A stretch of DNA of 64,000 nt from Kitasatospora sp. CB01950. Its GTDB lineage: Bacteria > Actinomycetota > Actinomycetes > Streptomycetales > Streptomycetaceae. A model generated the notes under the pieces. That model was not told the origin of the DNA. It was given only the letters and a program-made list of their open reading frames with translations, and searched no databases. How positions within the stretch are numbered: the stretch's first letter is position 1; every line of letters begins with the position of its first letter. The translations under genes were made by a program, and so were the position numbers. Where the stretch lies: assembly GCF_001905465.1 (NCBI RefSeq), contig NZ_LISX01000004.1, positions 493,667-557,666 of the forward strand, given 5' to 3'. Below, piece by piece: positions 52,904 to 61,725 of this stretch.

Positions 52904-53956
52904 ATGGTGCTCCGGAAGGCGAAGCTCGCGGGTGCCGCGGCCGTGGTGGTGGGCATCGGTTTCGTCGGGGTGGTGACCCTGGGGACGTACGCGGCCAGTG
53001 GGGCGCCGGAGCGCTCCGGTGAACTGTCCCTGTCCAGCGGGACGGTGCCGGCGCAGTACCGGGCGCAGATCCAGAAGTGGGGCTCGCTCTGCCCGGAGAT
53101 CTCGGCGCCGATGCTGGCCGCGCAGCTGTACCAGGAGAGCGGGTTCGACCCGTCCGCGAAGAGCCCGGCGAAGGCGTTCGGGATGGCCCAGTTCCTGACG
53201 GGGACGTGGGCGACGTACGGGACGGACGGCAACGGCGACGGCAAGCGGGACATCTGGAACGCGGACGACGCGATCGCCTCGGCCGCCACCTACGACTGCG
53301 CGCTGGCCAAGGACGTCGCCAAGGTGCCCGGGGACCGGCAGGCGAACATGCTGGCCGCGTACAACGCCGGGCCGTACGCGGTGATCCAGTACAACGGGGT
53401 GCCGCCGTACCGCGAGACCCAGGGGTACGTGAAGAGCATCAAGGCGCTGGCGGTCTCGTTCACCGCGCCGGCGAAGGCGGGTGTGCAGCTGGCGCTGTCG
53501 AAGGAGGCGGCGGGGGCGATCTACTACGCGCAGAGCAAGCTCGGCATCGACTACCTGTGGGGCGGCACCGGACAGGCCTGGGAGAACGGGCGGTTCGACT
53601 GCTCGGGTCTGACCCGGGCGGCGTTCGAGAGCGTGGGCGTCGAGCTGCCCCGCGTCGCCAACGACCAGTGGTACAGCGGCCCGCACCCGTCGCGGGACCA
53701 ACTCCGGCCCGGCGACCTGGTGTTCTTCGCCAACGACCTGGAGGACCCGCGCACCATCCACCACGTGGGGATCTACGTCGGCGGCGGCTACATGATCGAC
53801 GCCCCGCACACCGGCGCCAAGGTCCGCTACGACACCATCAACCAGCGGGACTACATCGGGGCGACCCGGGTCACCCCGGACGGGGCGGCGGCGCTGCCCA
53901 ACCGGAACCTGAACGACGGCACCATCACGGCGGGTCAAGGGCCGGCAAAGAGCTGA
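52904..53956 (+). CDS. Secreted lytic transglycosylase-NlpC/P60 wall hydrolase (VirB1/TcpG-like)
   Basis: About 350 residues. An N-terminal anchor or signal (LAGAAAVVVGIGFVGVVTL) precedes an SLT-like transglycosylase domain (about 55-170) with catalytic Glu in AAQLYQESGFDPSA and GMAQFLTGTW. The NlpC/P60 peptidase domain (about 205-335) has Cys in RFDCSGLTRAAF and His in HHVGIYVGGGYM. This pairing is typical of Gram-positive conjugation loci, where it opens the wall for the channel. ATG 52904 is preferred; ATG 52871 would add 11 polar residues. Confidence 0.85.
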   Translation: MVLRKAKLAGAAAVVVGIGFVGVVTLGTYAASGAPERSGELSLSSGTVPAQYRAQIQKWGSLCPEISAPMLAAQLYQESGFDPSAKSPAKAFGMAQFLTGTWATYGTDGNGDGKRDIWNADDAIASAATYDCALAKDVAKVPGDRQANMLAAYNAGPYAVIQYNGVPPYRETQGYVKSIKALAVSFTAPAKAGVQLALSKEAAGAIYYAQSKLGIDYLWGGTGQAWENGRFDCSGLTRAAFESVGVELPRVANDQWYSGPHPSRDQLRPGDLVFFANDLEDPRTIHHVGIYVGGGYMIDAPHTGAKVRYDTINQRDYIGATRVTPDGAAALPNRNLNDGTITAGQGPAKS

Positions 53957-53993
53957 CGAGCCGTCCGCTCGGCATGTGCATGCGGGGTGGACG

Positions 53994-54060
53994 CTGAGTC
54001 AAGTTTGCATAACAGCACGTTTCGGCGGAACCCCGGGCGGCCCCGATCGCGTTGACTCAG
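53994..54060. promoter_or_regulatory. Long-spaced 9-bp inverted repeat before the PAP2 gene
   Basis: CTGAGTCAA (53994-54002) and TTGACTCAG (54052-54060) are perfect inverse copies 49 bp apart, spanning the gap between the wall hydrolase and PAP2 genes. TTGACT could also be read as a -35. Paired operator half-sites are possible. Confidence 0.4.
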
Positions 54061-54133
54061 GAGGCTGCCGGACGTCCGCACCCGGCCGCACGGACCGGGA
54101 ACCACTGCGGAAATGCGGACAGGGAGGTGCGGC

Positions 54134-54874
54134 GTGCCCACGCTGCTCGCCGATGCCGGAACCGGTTCGGGCGACCCCGACCTGGAACTGCTGAAGGCCG
54201 TGAACGGCCTGGCCGCCGATGCGCCCGGCTGGCTGGACTCACTGATCGCCTGGACCGCCGAGTACGGCATCCTGCTGGGCCTGGCCGCGATCGGCCTGAC
54301 CGCCTGGCTGAGCGCCCGCCGCCGCCCGGACGCGCCGGTCGCCGTCGCCGGGGTGCTGTGGGCGCCGATCGCGGTCGCCATCGCCGAGCTCGCCAACCTG
54401 CCGATCTCGGCCATCGTGGACCGGCCCCGCCCGTTCGTCGACCATCCCGAGATCGACGTGCTGGTCCCCGGCAAGGAGGACACCCTCTCCTTCGTCAGCG
54501 ACCACTCCGCGATGTCCATGGGCATCGCCGTCGCGCTGTTCCTGATCAACCGCAAGCTCGGGGTGGCCGCCGGCGCGCTCGCCCTGCTGCAGGGCTTCTG
54601 CCGGATGTACGTGGGCGTGCACTACCCGACCGACGTGATCGGCGGCTACGCGCTGGCCACCGCCGTGGTGCTGCTGCTCGCCCCGATCGCGATGGCCGTG
54701 CTGGTGCCGCTGTGCCATGCGCTGTCCCGGACGGCGCTGCGGCCGCTGGTGGTGGCCAAGGCCCCGGCGGCGTCCGGCGGCCGACGCCGGTCGGCCGCAC
54801 CGGCCGCCGAGCGGGCGGGCCGTCGCCCGGGTCGGCGCGGGGACCGCGACCGGGAGTCCGACCTGGCGGCCTGA
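54134..54874 (+). CDS. PAP2-family membrane phosphatase, BcrC-like, with divergent motifs
   Basis: A 246-residue membrane protein with about five helices. The PAP2 motifs are altered. Motif 1 is ISAIVDRPRPF without the usual Lys. Motif 2 is FVSDHSAMS instead of PSGH. Motif 3 CRMYVGVHYPTDVIGG keeps Arg, His and Asp. The catalytic His pair and Arg therefore remain. Such enzymes recycle undecaprenyl pyrophosphate or other lipid phosphates. The C-terminal 45 residues are basic and Arg-rich. GTG 54134 is 6 bp after GGAGG. Confidence 0.8.
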   Translation: MPTLLADAGTGSGDPDLELLKAVNGLAADAPGWLDSLIAWTAEYGILLGLAAIGLTAWLSARRRPDAPVAVAGVLWAPIAVAIAELANLPISAIVDRPRPFVDHPEIDVLVPGKEDTLSFVSDHSAMSMGIAVALFLINRKLGVAAGALALLQGFCRMYVGVHYPTDVIGGYALATAVVLLLAPIAMAVLVPLCHALSRTALRPLVVAKAPAASGGRRRSAAPAAERAGRRPGRRGDRDRESDLAA

Positions 54875-54886
54875 CGGTCCCGAGGG

Positions 54887-55081
54887 TCAGGCCGGCTCCG
54901 GGTCCGCCAGGTGTTCGGCCGCGTCCCGTCGGGCCTTGTCGCGGGAACGCCGCCCGGGGGCGAACCAGCCGCATGCGCACTGGGCGAAGGTGAAGGAGCC
55001 GCGCTCCACCACCTCGGCGCGATGGTCGTTCCGTGCTGCCACGCCGGTCGTCTCCGGCTGCCGGTCTGCCACGTCCTTCAC
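54887..55081 (-). CDS. Small conserved streptomycete protein, about 64 residues
   Basis: A short hydrophilic protein starting MKDVADRQPETTGVAARN with core GSFTFAQCACGWFAPGRRS and a basic helix RDKARRDAAEHL. The CxC pair and conserved Trp recall small metal- or nucleic-acid-binding proteins, but I know no function. GTG 55081 is 6 bp after GGGGGA. The longer frame reaching 55456 runs antisense into the lipoprotein gene and is not credible. Confidence 0.68.
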   Translation of the reverse strand: MKDVADRQPETTGVAARNDHRAEVVERGSFTFAQCACGWFAPGRRSRDKARRDAAEHLADPEPA

Positions 55082-55232
55082 GGTAGTCCCCCGGGCCACA
55101 CCGGGGGGACGCGTCTCCCGCTGTTCTTCCCCCGTAACCTTCCGCGCCCCAACTCGTTTGCCGGGCAGGCGCGCTGTCCATCCGGGGCGGCTGCTTGCCG
55201 GGTCGTCCGGGGCCCAGGGGGTTGTCGAAGAC

Positions 55233-56063
55233 GTGAAGAAGCTCAACCGGGCCGCTGCCGCGGCCGTGCTCGCCGGCCTGCTGACCGCCTGCACCGCCGG
55301 CGGGCCGAACCAGGACAGCTCCGCCGACCAGCTGTCCGCCGACCCGCTGACGGCGGTGCGCTCGACCGCCGACATCACCGGCCGCACCGGCTCGGCGCAC
55401 GCCTCCACCGAGCTGAGCACCGAGTCCGCCGAGAAGAAGGCGGTGTTCCACGGCACCGGCGGCTACGACTACGTGAAGCGGCTGGGCCGGCTGGAGATCG
55501 ACGTCCCGCCGGGGGCCGCCACCAGCGGGAAGATCACCGAGGTGGTGCTGCCCGGCACGGTCTACCTGCAGAACAGCGGGGCCAAGATCCCCGAGGGCAA
55601 GTGGGTCAAGCTGGACGTCCGCCAGCTCCCGGACGGCAACCTGGTGAGCTCCGGCGCCACCGACCCGGCCACCGCCGCGGGCGCGCTGCGCGGCGCGCAG
55701 ACCGCCGAGCTGGTCGGCTCCGAGACGGTGGACGGCGTGGAGCTGAAGCACTACAAGGGCAGCCTGGACCTCTCCAAGGCCGCCGACGCCACCGGCGGCC
55801 GCGGCGCGGACGGCCTGCGGATGGCCGGGCAGACCTTCACGGTCAAGGAGGTTCCGTACGAGGTCTGGCTGGACGGCCAGGGCCGGATGCACAAGGTGGT
55901 GGAGAACTTCACCTTCGCCGGGGTGGCCGGCTCCACCGCCGCGAAGGACCAGGTGAAGGTGGTCTCCTCGCTGTCGCTGACCGACTTCGGCAAGCCGGTG
56001 GAGGCCGCCGAACCGCCCGCCGCCGACCTCTGGTCGATGAAGCCCTCGCCCTCCCCGAAGTGA
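55233..56063 (+). CDS. LppX/LprG-like secreted lipoprotein
   Basis: A 276-residue lipoprotein with signal and lipobox (AAAVLAGLLTAC). The mature domain has the LppX_LprAFG-like layout: a half-barrel with repeated strands (GTGGYDYVKRLGRLEIDVP, VYLQNSGAKIPEGKWVKLDV, VDGVELKHYKGSLDLSKAAD, VPYEVWLDGQGRMHKVVENF). Family members bind lipids or glycolipids outside the membrane. GTG 55233; ribosome site GGGGG is rather distant (about 11 bp). Expressed alone between two small genes. Confidence 0.8.
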   Translation: MKKLNRAAAAAVLAGLLTACTAGGPNQDSSADQLSADPLTAVRSTADITGRTGSAHASTELSTESAEKKAVFHGTGGYDYVKRLGRLEIDVPPGAATSGKITEVVLPGTVYLQNSGAKIPEGKWVKLDVRQLPDGNLVSSGATDPATAAGALRGAQTAELVGSETVDGVELKHYKGSLDLSKAADATGGRGADGLRMAGQTFTVKEVPYEVWLDGQGRMHKVVENFTFAGVAGSTAAKDQVKVVSSLSLTDFGKPVEAAEPPAADLWSMKPSPSPK

Positions 56064-56184
56064 CCGCCCCACCCGTTTCGGACACCAGAGATGGCCCGTC
56101 CGTGCCATGTGGGCCGGCCGTCGGCTGCCTACGCTGGTACGGGGTCGGGTCGACACGGGCGGGGCGCGGAAGGGGTGGAGGCCA

Positions 56185-56370
56185 ATGGCAACCGGGGAGA
56201 GCGGCACCGGCGGCCACGACAGCACCGCGCTGGACGAGATCGACCTCGCCGGTGAGCTGATGATCGCCGCCTCGGCCAGCCACGCCGAGCGCCTGGCCGC
56301 CGAGCAGATCGACCAGGTGCTGCTGCGCAGGGACGACCAACAGCCGTCCGGCACGGGCACGGACGGCTGA
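56185..56370 (+). CDS. Small conserved hypothetical protein, 61 residues
   Basis: Acidic 61-residue protein starting MATGESGTGG with a single predicted amphipathic helix (LAGELMIAASASHAERLAAEQIDQVLL). GGAGG lies 4 bp before ATG 56185. No family recognised. The region AERLAAEQIDQVL resembles small regulatory or ANTAR-like tails, but that is weak. Converges with csoR. Confidence 0.6.
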   Translation: MATGESGTGGHDSTALDEIDLAGELMIAASASHAERLAAEQIDQVLLRRDDQQPSGTGTDG

Positions 56371-56394
56371 GCGGGCGTCAGGAGGGCGGGGGCG

Positions 56395-56751
56395 TCAGGT
56401 GCGCAGCAGCCGCGCGATGGCCGCGCTGGCCTCGGCGACCTTGGCGTTCAGCTGCTCGCCGCCGTCCTCCGCGGCGGCCGCGGCCGCGACGCAGTGCCCG
56501 AGGTGCTCCTCGAGCAGGGACAGCGCGAAGGACTGCAGCGCCTTGGTCGAGGCGGAGACCTGGGTGAGGATGTCGATGCAGTAGACGTCCTCGTCGACCA
56601 TCCGCTGAAGGCCGCGGATCTGGCCCTCGATCCGGCGCAGCCGCTTCAGGTGCGCTTCCTTGTCGCCGCTGTAGCCGTGCGGCCCGGCGCCCTGCGCCGC
56701 TCCGTGGCACGCCGGCGCGGTGTCGGTGCTGGGGGTGTCGATGGTGGTCAT
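56395..56751 (-). CDS. csoR: CsoR-family copper-sensing repressor
   Basis: A 118-residue all-helical repressor. The family core is HLKRLRRIEGQIRGLQRMVDEDVYC with the Cu(I) ligands Cys in VYCIDILTQV and His/Cys in EEHLGHCV, giving the C-H-C set that defines copper-sensing members. A His/Cys-containing N-terminal tail precedes it. It represses copper-export genes elsewhere; no copper chaperone or ATPase is adjacent. ATG 56751 (MTTIDTP). I found no clear CsoR palindrome next to it. Confidence 0.9.
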   Translation of the reverse strand: MTTIDTPSTDTAPACHGAAQGAGPHGYSGDKEAHLKRLRRIEGQIRGLQRMVDEDVYCIDILTQVSASTKALQSFALSLLEEHLGHCVAAAAAAEDGGEQLNAKVAEASAAIARLLRT

Positions 56752-56905
56752 CCCGGTCCGCCCTCTTGGTTTCGGTACTCGGCCCATTTTCCAACATCCG
56801 GCACCGGCCTGGTGTTCCGCCGTCCGGGCGTCAGGTCAGAGATCCCCGTGCAGAGCGGGAGCAAACCGGCGTGTCCTGGGACACACTTAGGGCGCGCGTC
56901 GGCAG

Positions 56906-56925
56906 CCCCGTGCCCCGGCACGGGG
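56906..56925. promoter_or_regulatory. 20-bp palindrome at the pit-operon promoter
   Basis: CCCCGTGCC-cc-GGCACGGGG has perfect 9-bp arms. A -10-like TAGCAT lies at 56936-56941, so the palindrome covers the -35 region of the DUF47-pit operon. It also lies in the upstream region shared with divergent csoR. Confidence 0.5.
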
Positions 56926-56975
56926 TACGTGCGCCTAGCATCGTCAAGTACCGACCCCGCACATCGGAGATTTCC

Positions 56976-57596
56976 GTGCGTTTTAGCCTGACCCCGAAGG
57001 AGACGAGCTTCTACGACATGTTCGCCGCCGCGGCGGAGAACCTTGTCGTCGGATCGAAGCTCCTGCTGGAACTACTGGGCTCGGACGTGTCCGCCCGCGC
57101 GGAGATCGTCGAGCGCATGCGCGCCGCCGAACACGCCGGGGACGACACCACCCATGCGGTCTTCCACCAGCTGAACTCCTCGTTCATCACCCCGTTCGAC
57201 CGGGAGGACATCTACGCGCTGGCCTCCTCGCTCGACGACATCATGGACTTCATGGAGGAGGCCGTCGACCTCGTCGTCCTGTACGACATCGAGACCCTCC
57301 CGAAGGGCATCGAGCAGCAGATCGAGGTGCTGGCCCGGGCTGCCGAGTTGACCGCGGAGGCGATGCCCAACCTGCGGTCGATGTCGAACCTCACCGAGTA
57401 CTGGATCGAGGTCAACCGGCTGGAGAACCAGGCGGACCAGATCCACCGCAAGCTGCTGGCCCACCTGTTCTCCGGCCAGTACGACGCGATCGAGGTGCTG
57501 AAGCTCAAGCAGGTCGTGGACGTCCTCGAAGAGGCCGCCGACGCGTTCGAGCACGTGGCCAACACGGTGGAGACCATCGCCGTCAAGGAGTCCTGA
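56976..57596 (+). CDS. DUF47 PhoU-like accessory protein of Pit transporter
   Basis: A 206-residue helical protein of the DUF47/YkaA family, related in fold to PhoU. Conserved parts are FSLTPKETSFYDMFAAAAEN, FITPFDREDIYALASSLDDIMDFMEEAVD and NRLENQADQIHRKLLAHLF, with acidic metal-binding helices. Such genes are coupled to pit transporters and modulate phosphate uptake. GTG 56976 is 7 bp after GGAG; the pit start lies 5 bp after its stop. Confidence 0.92.
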   Translation: MRFSLTPKETSFYDMFAAAAENLVVGSKLLLELLGSDVSARAEIVERMRAAEHAGDDTTHAVFHQLNSSFITPFDREDIYALASSLDDIMDFMEEAVDLVVLYDIETLPKGIEQQIEVLARAAELTAEAMPNLRSMSNLTEYWIEVNRLENQADQIHRKLLAHLFSGQYDAIEVLKLKQVVDVLEEAADAFEHVANTVETIAVKES

Positions 57597-57601
57597 GCTC
57601 C

Positions 57602-58597
57602 GTGGACATGGCAGCACTCATTGCCGTCCTCGGCGTGGCGTTCTTCTTCACGTACACCAACGGCTTCCACGACTCCGCGAACGCGATCGCCACTTCGGTC
57701 TCCACCCGGGCGCTGACCCCCCGGGCGGCGCTGGCGATGGCGGCGGTGATGAACCTGGCGGGCGCCTTCCTCGGCAGCGGGGTGGCGAAGACCGTCTCCG
57801 AGGGGATCATCGAGACCCCGACGGGCTCCAAGGGCATGGCGATCCTGTTCGCCGCGCTGGTCGGAGCGATCGCCTGGAACCTGGTGACCTGGTACTTCGG
57901 CCTTCCGTCCTCCTCCTCGCACGCGCTGTTCGGCGGCATGGTGGGAGCGGCGCTGGCCGGCGGCACCGAGGTGATCTGGCACGGCGTGGTGGAGAAGATC
58001 ATCCTTCCGATGATCATCTCGCCGGTGGTCGGCCTGATCGGCGGCTTCCTGGTGATGCTGGCGATCCTGTGGATCTTCAAGAAGGCCAACCCGCACAAGG
58101 CCAAGCGCAACTTCCGGGTGGCGCAGACCGCGTCGGCCGCCGCGATGGCACTGGCCCACGGCCTGCAGGACGCCCAGAAGACCATGGGCATCGTGGTGAT
58201 GGCCCTGACCATCTCCGGCCACCACTCCGGGACGGGCATCCCGATCTGGGTGAAGATCTCCTGCGCCACGATGCTCTCGCTGGGCACCTACGCGGGCGGC
58301 TGGCGGATCATGCGCACCCTCGGCCGGAAGATCATCGAGCTGGACCCGCCGCAGGGCTTCGCCGCCGAGGCCACCGCCTCCGCGGTCATGTACGTCACCT
58401 CGTTCGTCTACGCGGCGCCGATCTCCACCACCCACGTGATCACCTCGGCGATCATGGGCGTGGGCGCCACCAAGCGGGTCCGGGCGGTCCGCTGGGGGGT
58501 GGCGAAGAACATCGTGATGGGCTGGTTCATCACGATGCCGGCGGCGGCGATCGTGGCTGCCGCGATGTTCGGAGTGGTCAATCTGCTCATCCTCTGA
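57602..58597 (+). CDS. pitA: Low-affinity inorganic phosphate transporter PitA/PitH
   Basis: A 331-residue inner-membrane phosphate:proton symporter of the PiT family. The N-terminal signature TYTNGFHDSANAIATSVSTRAL and its C-terminal counterpart SFVYAAPISTTHVITSAIMGVG are the paired family repeats; about nine or ten helices in all. Takes up metal-phosphate at high phosphate. GTG start with its DUF47 partner just upstream, as in S. coelicolor pitH1 (from memory). Ends at a strong bidirectional terminator facing pstB. Confidence 0.95.
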   Translation: MDMAALIAVLGVAFFFTYTNGFHDSANAIATSVSTRALTPRAALAMAAVMNLAGAFLGSGVAKTVSEGIIETPTGSKGMAILFAALVGAIAWNLVTWYFGLPSSSSHALFGGMVGAALAGGTEVIWHGVVEKIILPMIISPVVGLIGGFLVMLAILWIFKKANPHKAKRNFRVAQTASAAAMALAHGLQDAQKTMGIVVMALTISGHHSGTGIPIWVKISCATMLSLGTYAGGWRIMRTLGRKIIELDPPQGFAAEATASAVMYVTSFVYAAPISTTHVITSAIMGVGATKRVRAVRWGVAKNIVMGWFITMPAAAIVAAAMFGVVNLLIL

Positions 58598-58623
58598 CCG
58601 GCCGATCGGCACGGCAGTACAGC

Positions 58624-58662
58624 GGAAGGGCCCGCCCCCACAGCACGGGGGCGGGCCCTTCC
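58624..58662. terminator. Bidirectional terminator between pit and pst operons
   Basis: Perfect 16-bp stem (58624-58639 with 58647-58662) around ACAGCAC, between convergent pitA and pstB. Confidence 0.92.
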
Positions 58663-58739
58663 TCGGCTCCGCGGCGGCACCGCCATGCAGCACCGCGGAG
58701 CAGCTCGTGCGCTCCGCCGCCCGGGGGCGGCGGGGCCGG

Positions 58740-59516
58740 TCAGCCGAAGCGGCCGGAGATGTAGTCCTCGGTGGCCTGGACCGACGGGTTGGAGAAGATC
58801 CGCTGGGTGTCGTCCAGCTCGACCAGCTTGCCGGGCTGGCCGACGCCCGCCAGGTTGAAGAACGCGGTGCGGTCGGAGACGCGCGCCGCCTGCTGCATGT
58901 TGTGGGTCACGATCACGATGGTGAACTGCGACTTCAGCTCGCCGATCAGGTCCTCGATGGCGAGGGTGGAGATCGGGTCGAGGGCGGAGCAGGGCTCGTC
59001 CATCAGCAGCACCTCGGGCTCGACCGCGATCGCGCGGGCGATGCACAGGCGCTGCTGCTGGCCGCCGGACAGGCCCGCGCCGGGCTTGTTCAGGCGGTCC
59101 TTGACCTCGTTCCAGAGGTTGGCGCCCTGCAGGGACTTCTCCACCACGCCGTCCAGCACGGACTTCTTCTTCACGCCGGCCAGCTTCAGGCCGGCCACCA
59201 CGTTGTCGTAGATCGACATGGTGGGGAACGGGTTGGGCCGCTGGAACACCATGCCGACCGAGCGGCGGACGGCGACCGGGTCGACGTTCGCGCCGTACAG
59301 GTTCTCGTCGTCGAGCATCACCTTGCCCTCGACGCGGGCGCCGGGGATGACCTCGTGCATCCGGTTGAGGGTGCGCAGGAAGGTGGACTTGCCGCAGCCG
59401 GAGGGGCCGATGAACGCGGTCACCGAGCGGGGCTCGATGGTCATCGAGATGTCCTCGATGGCGCGGGTGGAGCCGTAGTAGGCGGACAGTCCGCTGACGT
59501 CGATGCGCTTGGCCAT
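58740..59516 (-). CDS. pstB: Phosphate ABC transporter ATP-binding protein
   Basis: A 258-residue ATPase powering high-affinity phosphate import. Walker [10 protein letters not shown], signature [13 protein letters not shown], Walker [14 protein letters not shown] and the switch His in [13 protein letters not shown] are all present. PstB-specific features include [19 protein letters not shown] and [18 protein letters not shown]. Last gene of the pstSCAB operon, 41 bp after pstA. Confidence 0.98.
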   Translation of the reverse strand: MAKRIDVSGLSAYYGSTRAIEDISMTIEPRSVTAFIGPSGCGKSTFLRTLNRMHEVIPGARVEGKVMLDDENLYGANVDPVAVRRSVGMVFQRPNPFPTMSIYDNVVAGLKLAGVKKKSVLDGVVEKSLQGANLWNEVKDRLNKPGAGLSGGQQQRLCIARAIAVEPEVLLMDEPCSALDPISTLAIEDLIGELKSQFTIVIVTHNMQQAARVSDRTAFFNLAGVGQPGKLVELDDTQRIFSNPSVQATEDYISGRFG

Positions 59517-59557
59517 GATCTTTCGTCTTCTCTCGTCTGTTCGTACGTCAGTCGGGG

Positions 59558-60637
59558 TCAGCGTCCGCCCTTGGGCGAGCGCCAGCGCGCGATGCCCCGG
59601 GCGATGAGGTTGAGCCCCATCACGAAGGCGATCAGCACCAGTGCCGCGCCCCAGGCGCGCGAGTAGCCGAACTCGTTGTTGACCTGTGAGTACTGCTGCC
59701 AGATGTAGAGCGGCAGCGACTGCTGGGGTCCGTTGAACGGGTCGCCGTTGATGAAGTCGGCGCCGAACACCAGCATCATCACGGGGGCGGTCTCACCGGT
59801 GATGCGGGCGACCGCCAGCATCACACCGGTGGTGATTCCGCCGATGGCCGTCGGAAGGACGATCCGCAGGATGGTCTTCCAACGCGGCACGCCGAGCGCG
59901 TACGAGGCTTCCCGCAGCTCGTTCGGGACGAGCTTGAGCATCTCCTCGGTCGAGCGGACCACGACCGGCATCATCAGGATCGCCAGCGCGAGGCTGCCGG
60001 AGAAGCCGGAGTACTGGAAGCCGAGCAGGATGTTCCAGAGCGAGAGGATGAACAGACCGGCGACGACCGACGGGACGCCCGTCATCACGTCGACGAAGAA
60101 GGTGACCGCCTTGGCGAGCCGGCCGCGGCCGTACTCCACCAGGTAGACGGCGGTGAGCAGGCCGATCGGCGCGGCGATCAGGGTGGCCAGCAGGACCTGC
60201 TCGACGGTGCCGATGATGGCGTGGTAGATGCCGCCGTCGGGGCTGAGGGTGGCGACGACGCCCTTCATCGAGTGGGTGAGGAACTCGGGGCTGATCGCCC
60301 CGATGCCCTGCTGCACGGTGTAGAAGGTCAGCGAGACCAGCGGCACCACGGCGCAGATGAAGGCGACCCACACCAGCGAGGTGGCGAAGCGGTCCTTGGC
60401 CTGCCGGCGGCCCTCGACCGAGGCCGAGACGGCGTAGCCGACCGCCAGGAAGAGCAGCGCGGAGAGCAGGCCCCACTGCAGGTGGCTGGCGAGTCCGGCG
60501 ACGGCGCCGATGCCGCAGCCGAGGGCGATCGAGGCGAGCGCGATGCCGCCGGGCGCCCAGCGGGGCAGCCGGGCCGCGGTCAGCCGGTGGCCGAGCTGCG
60601 GAGGGGTGGCGTCGGTGACAGTGGTAACGGTGCTCAC
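59558..60637 (-). CDS. pstA: Phosphate ABC transporter permease PstA
   Basis: A 359-residue inner-membrane permease. An N-terminal region with three extra helices (about 30-110) precedes the core MetI-like domain. The coupling motif is [25 protein letters not shown] shortened to the usual EAA loop, with [23 protein letters not shown] before it. GTG 60637 overlaps the pstC stop by four bases (GTGA), so translation is coupled. The N-terminus is longer than in E. coli PstA (296 residues). Confidence 0.96.
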   Translation of the reverse strand: MSTVTTVTDATPPQLGHRLTAARLPRWAPGGIALASIALGCGIGAVAGLASHLQWGLLSALLFLAVGYAVSASVEGRRQAKDRFATSLVWVAFICAVVPLVSLTFYTVQQGIGAISPEFLTHSMKGVVATLSPDGGIYHAIIGTVEQVLLATLIAAPIGLLTAVYLVEYGRGRLAKAVTFFVDVMTGVPSVVAGLFILSLWNILLGFQYSGFSGSLALAILMMPVVVRSTEEMLKLVPNELREASYALGVPRWKTILRIVLPTAIGGITTGVMLAVARITGETAPVMMLVFGADFINGDPFNGPQQSLPLYIWQQYSQVNNEFGYSRAWGAALVLIAFVMGLNLIARGIARWRSPKGGR

Positions 60638-61617
60638 GCGGCAGCCCCCGAGTACTCCTTGCGGCGGGCGATGATCACGCGGGCCGCGCCGTTCACCAGC
60701 AGGGTGATCACGAACAGGACCAGGCCGGAGGCCATCAGCGCGTCCCGGCCGAGCGGCTGGGCCTCGTTGAACTTCAGCGCGATGTTCTCGGCGAAGGTGC
60801 CGCCGCCCGGGTCGAGCAGGTGCAGCGTCAGCTTGCTGTTGGTGGACAGCACGGTGGCGACGGCGATGGTCTCGCCGAGCGCGCGGCCCAGGCCCAGCAT
60901 CGACGCGGAGATGATGCCGGGGCGACCGAACGGCAGCACCGCGGTGCGGATCATCTCCCAGCGGGTCGCGCCGAGCGCGAGCGCCGCCTCCTCGTGCATC
61001 CGCGGGACCTGGCGGAACACCTCGCGGGTGACCGCGGTGATGATCGGAAGAACCATGATCGCCAGCAGGATGCCGACCGTGAACAGGTTGCGCGGCGGGA
61101 CGCCGGCGCTGCTCTGGTCGAAGATGTACGTCCAGCCGAGGTACTGGTCCATCCAGCTGGTCAGGCCGTCCATGTGCGGCACCAGGAACAGCACGCCCCA
61201 CAGGCCGTAGACGATCGACGGGACGGCGGCCAGCAGGTCCACCAGGTAGGCGAACGGCTGGGCGATCCGGCGCGGCGCGTAGTGCGAGATGAACAGCGCG
61301 ATGCCGACCGCGACCGGGACCGCGATGGCCATCGCGATGAGCGCGCTGACCAGGGTGCCGAAGGTGAGCACGGCGATGCCGAACACCGGCTTGGCGGCGT
61401 CCGGCGTCCACTCGAAGGTGGTGAAGAAGTTGCCCTCGTTCTTGCCCAGGGCGAGGGCCGAGCGGTAGGTCAGGAATCCTGCGATGGCGGCCATGATGAC
61501 CAGCAGCAGGATGCCCGCACCGCGGGAGAGGTTGAAGAACACGGCGTCACCGCGGCGGCTGTCGCCGCGGCGTCGTGGGGTCCGTCCCCGCGCGTCGGCG
61601 GGGGAGGAAGAAGTCAT
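60634..61617 (-). CDS. pstC: Phosphate ABC transporter permease PstC
   Basis: A 327-residue permease partner of PstA with about six helices. FGTLVSALIAMAIAVPVAVGIALFIS opens the core; the EAA loop is HEEAALALGATRWEMIRTAV. PYLVDLLAAVPSIVYGLWGV is typical of PstC. A charged Arg-rich cytosolic start (ADARGRTPRRRGDSRRGD) precedes TM1. It lies 166 bp after pstS across a large stem-loop, which probably lowers its expression relative to pstS. Confidence 0.96.
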   Translation of the reverse strand: MTSSSPADARGRTPRRRGDSRRGDAVFFNLSRGAGILLLVIMAAIAGFLTYRSALALGKNEGNFFTTFEWTPDAAKPVFGIAVLTFGTLVSALIAMAIAVPVAVGIALFISHYAPRRIAQPFAYLVDLLAAVPSIVYGLWGVLFLVPHMDGLTSWMDQYLGWTYIFDQSSAGVPPRNLFTVGILLAIMVLPIITAVTREVFRQVPRMHEEAALALGATRWEMIRTAVLPFGRPGIISASMLGLGRALGETIAVATVLSTNSKLTLHLLDPGGGTFAENIALKFNEAQPLGRDALMASGLVLFVITLLVNGAARVIIARRKEYSGAAA

Positions 61618-61725
61618 GATCGTTTACTCCGGTCTGGCGGCGCTGCCCCGCGGAGGGCGGCACCTTGGCGGCGGTGCCCCGGACGTTCTGGTGGTGGGTG
61701 GTGCGGGTGAAGCGTTCGACGCGGC

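Noticed and set aside
47150..53956. Integrative conjugative element
   Set aside because: No relaxase, integrase, FtsK/TraB-type translocase, coupling ATPase, direct repeats or flanking tRNA. Base composition and codon use match the surroundings.
54887..55456. 189-codon minus-strand frame
   Set aside because: Its first two thirds are antisense to the lipoprotein gene. The convincing part begins at GTG 55081 with its own ribosome site.
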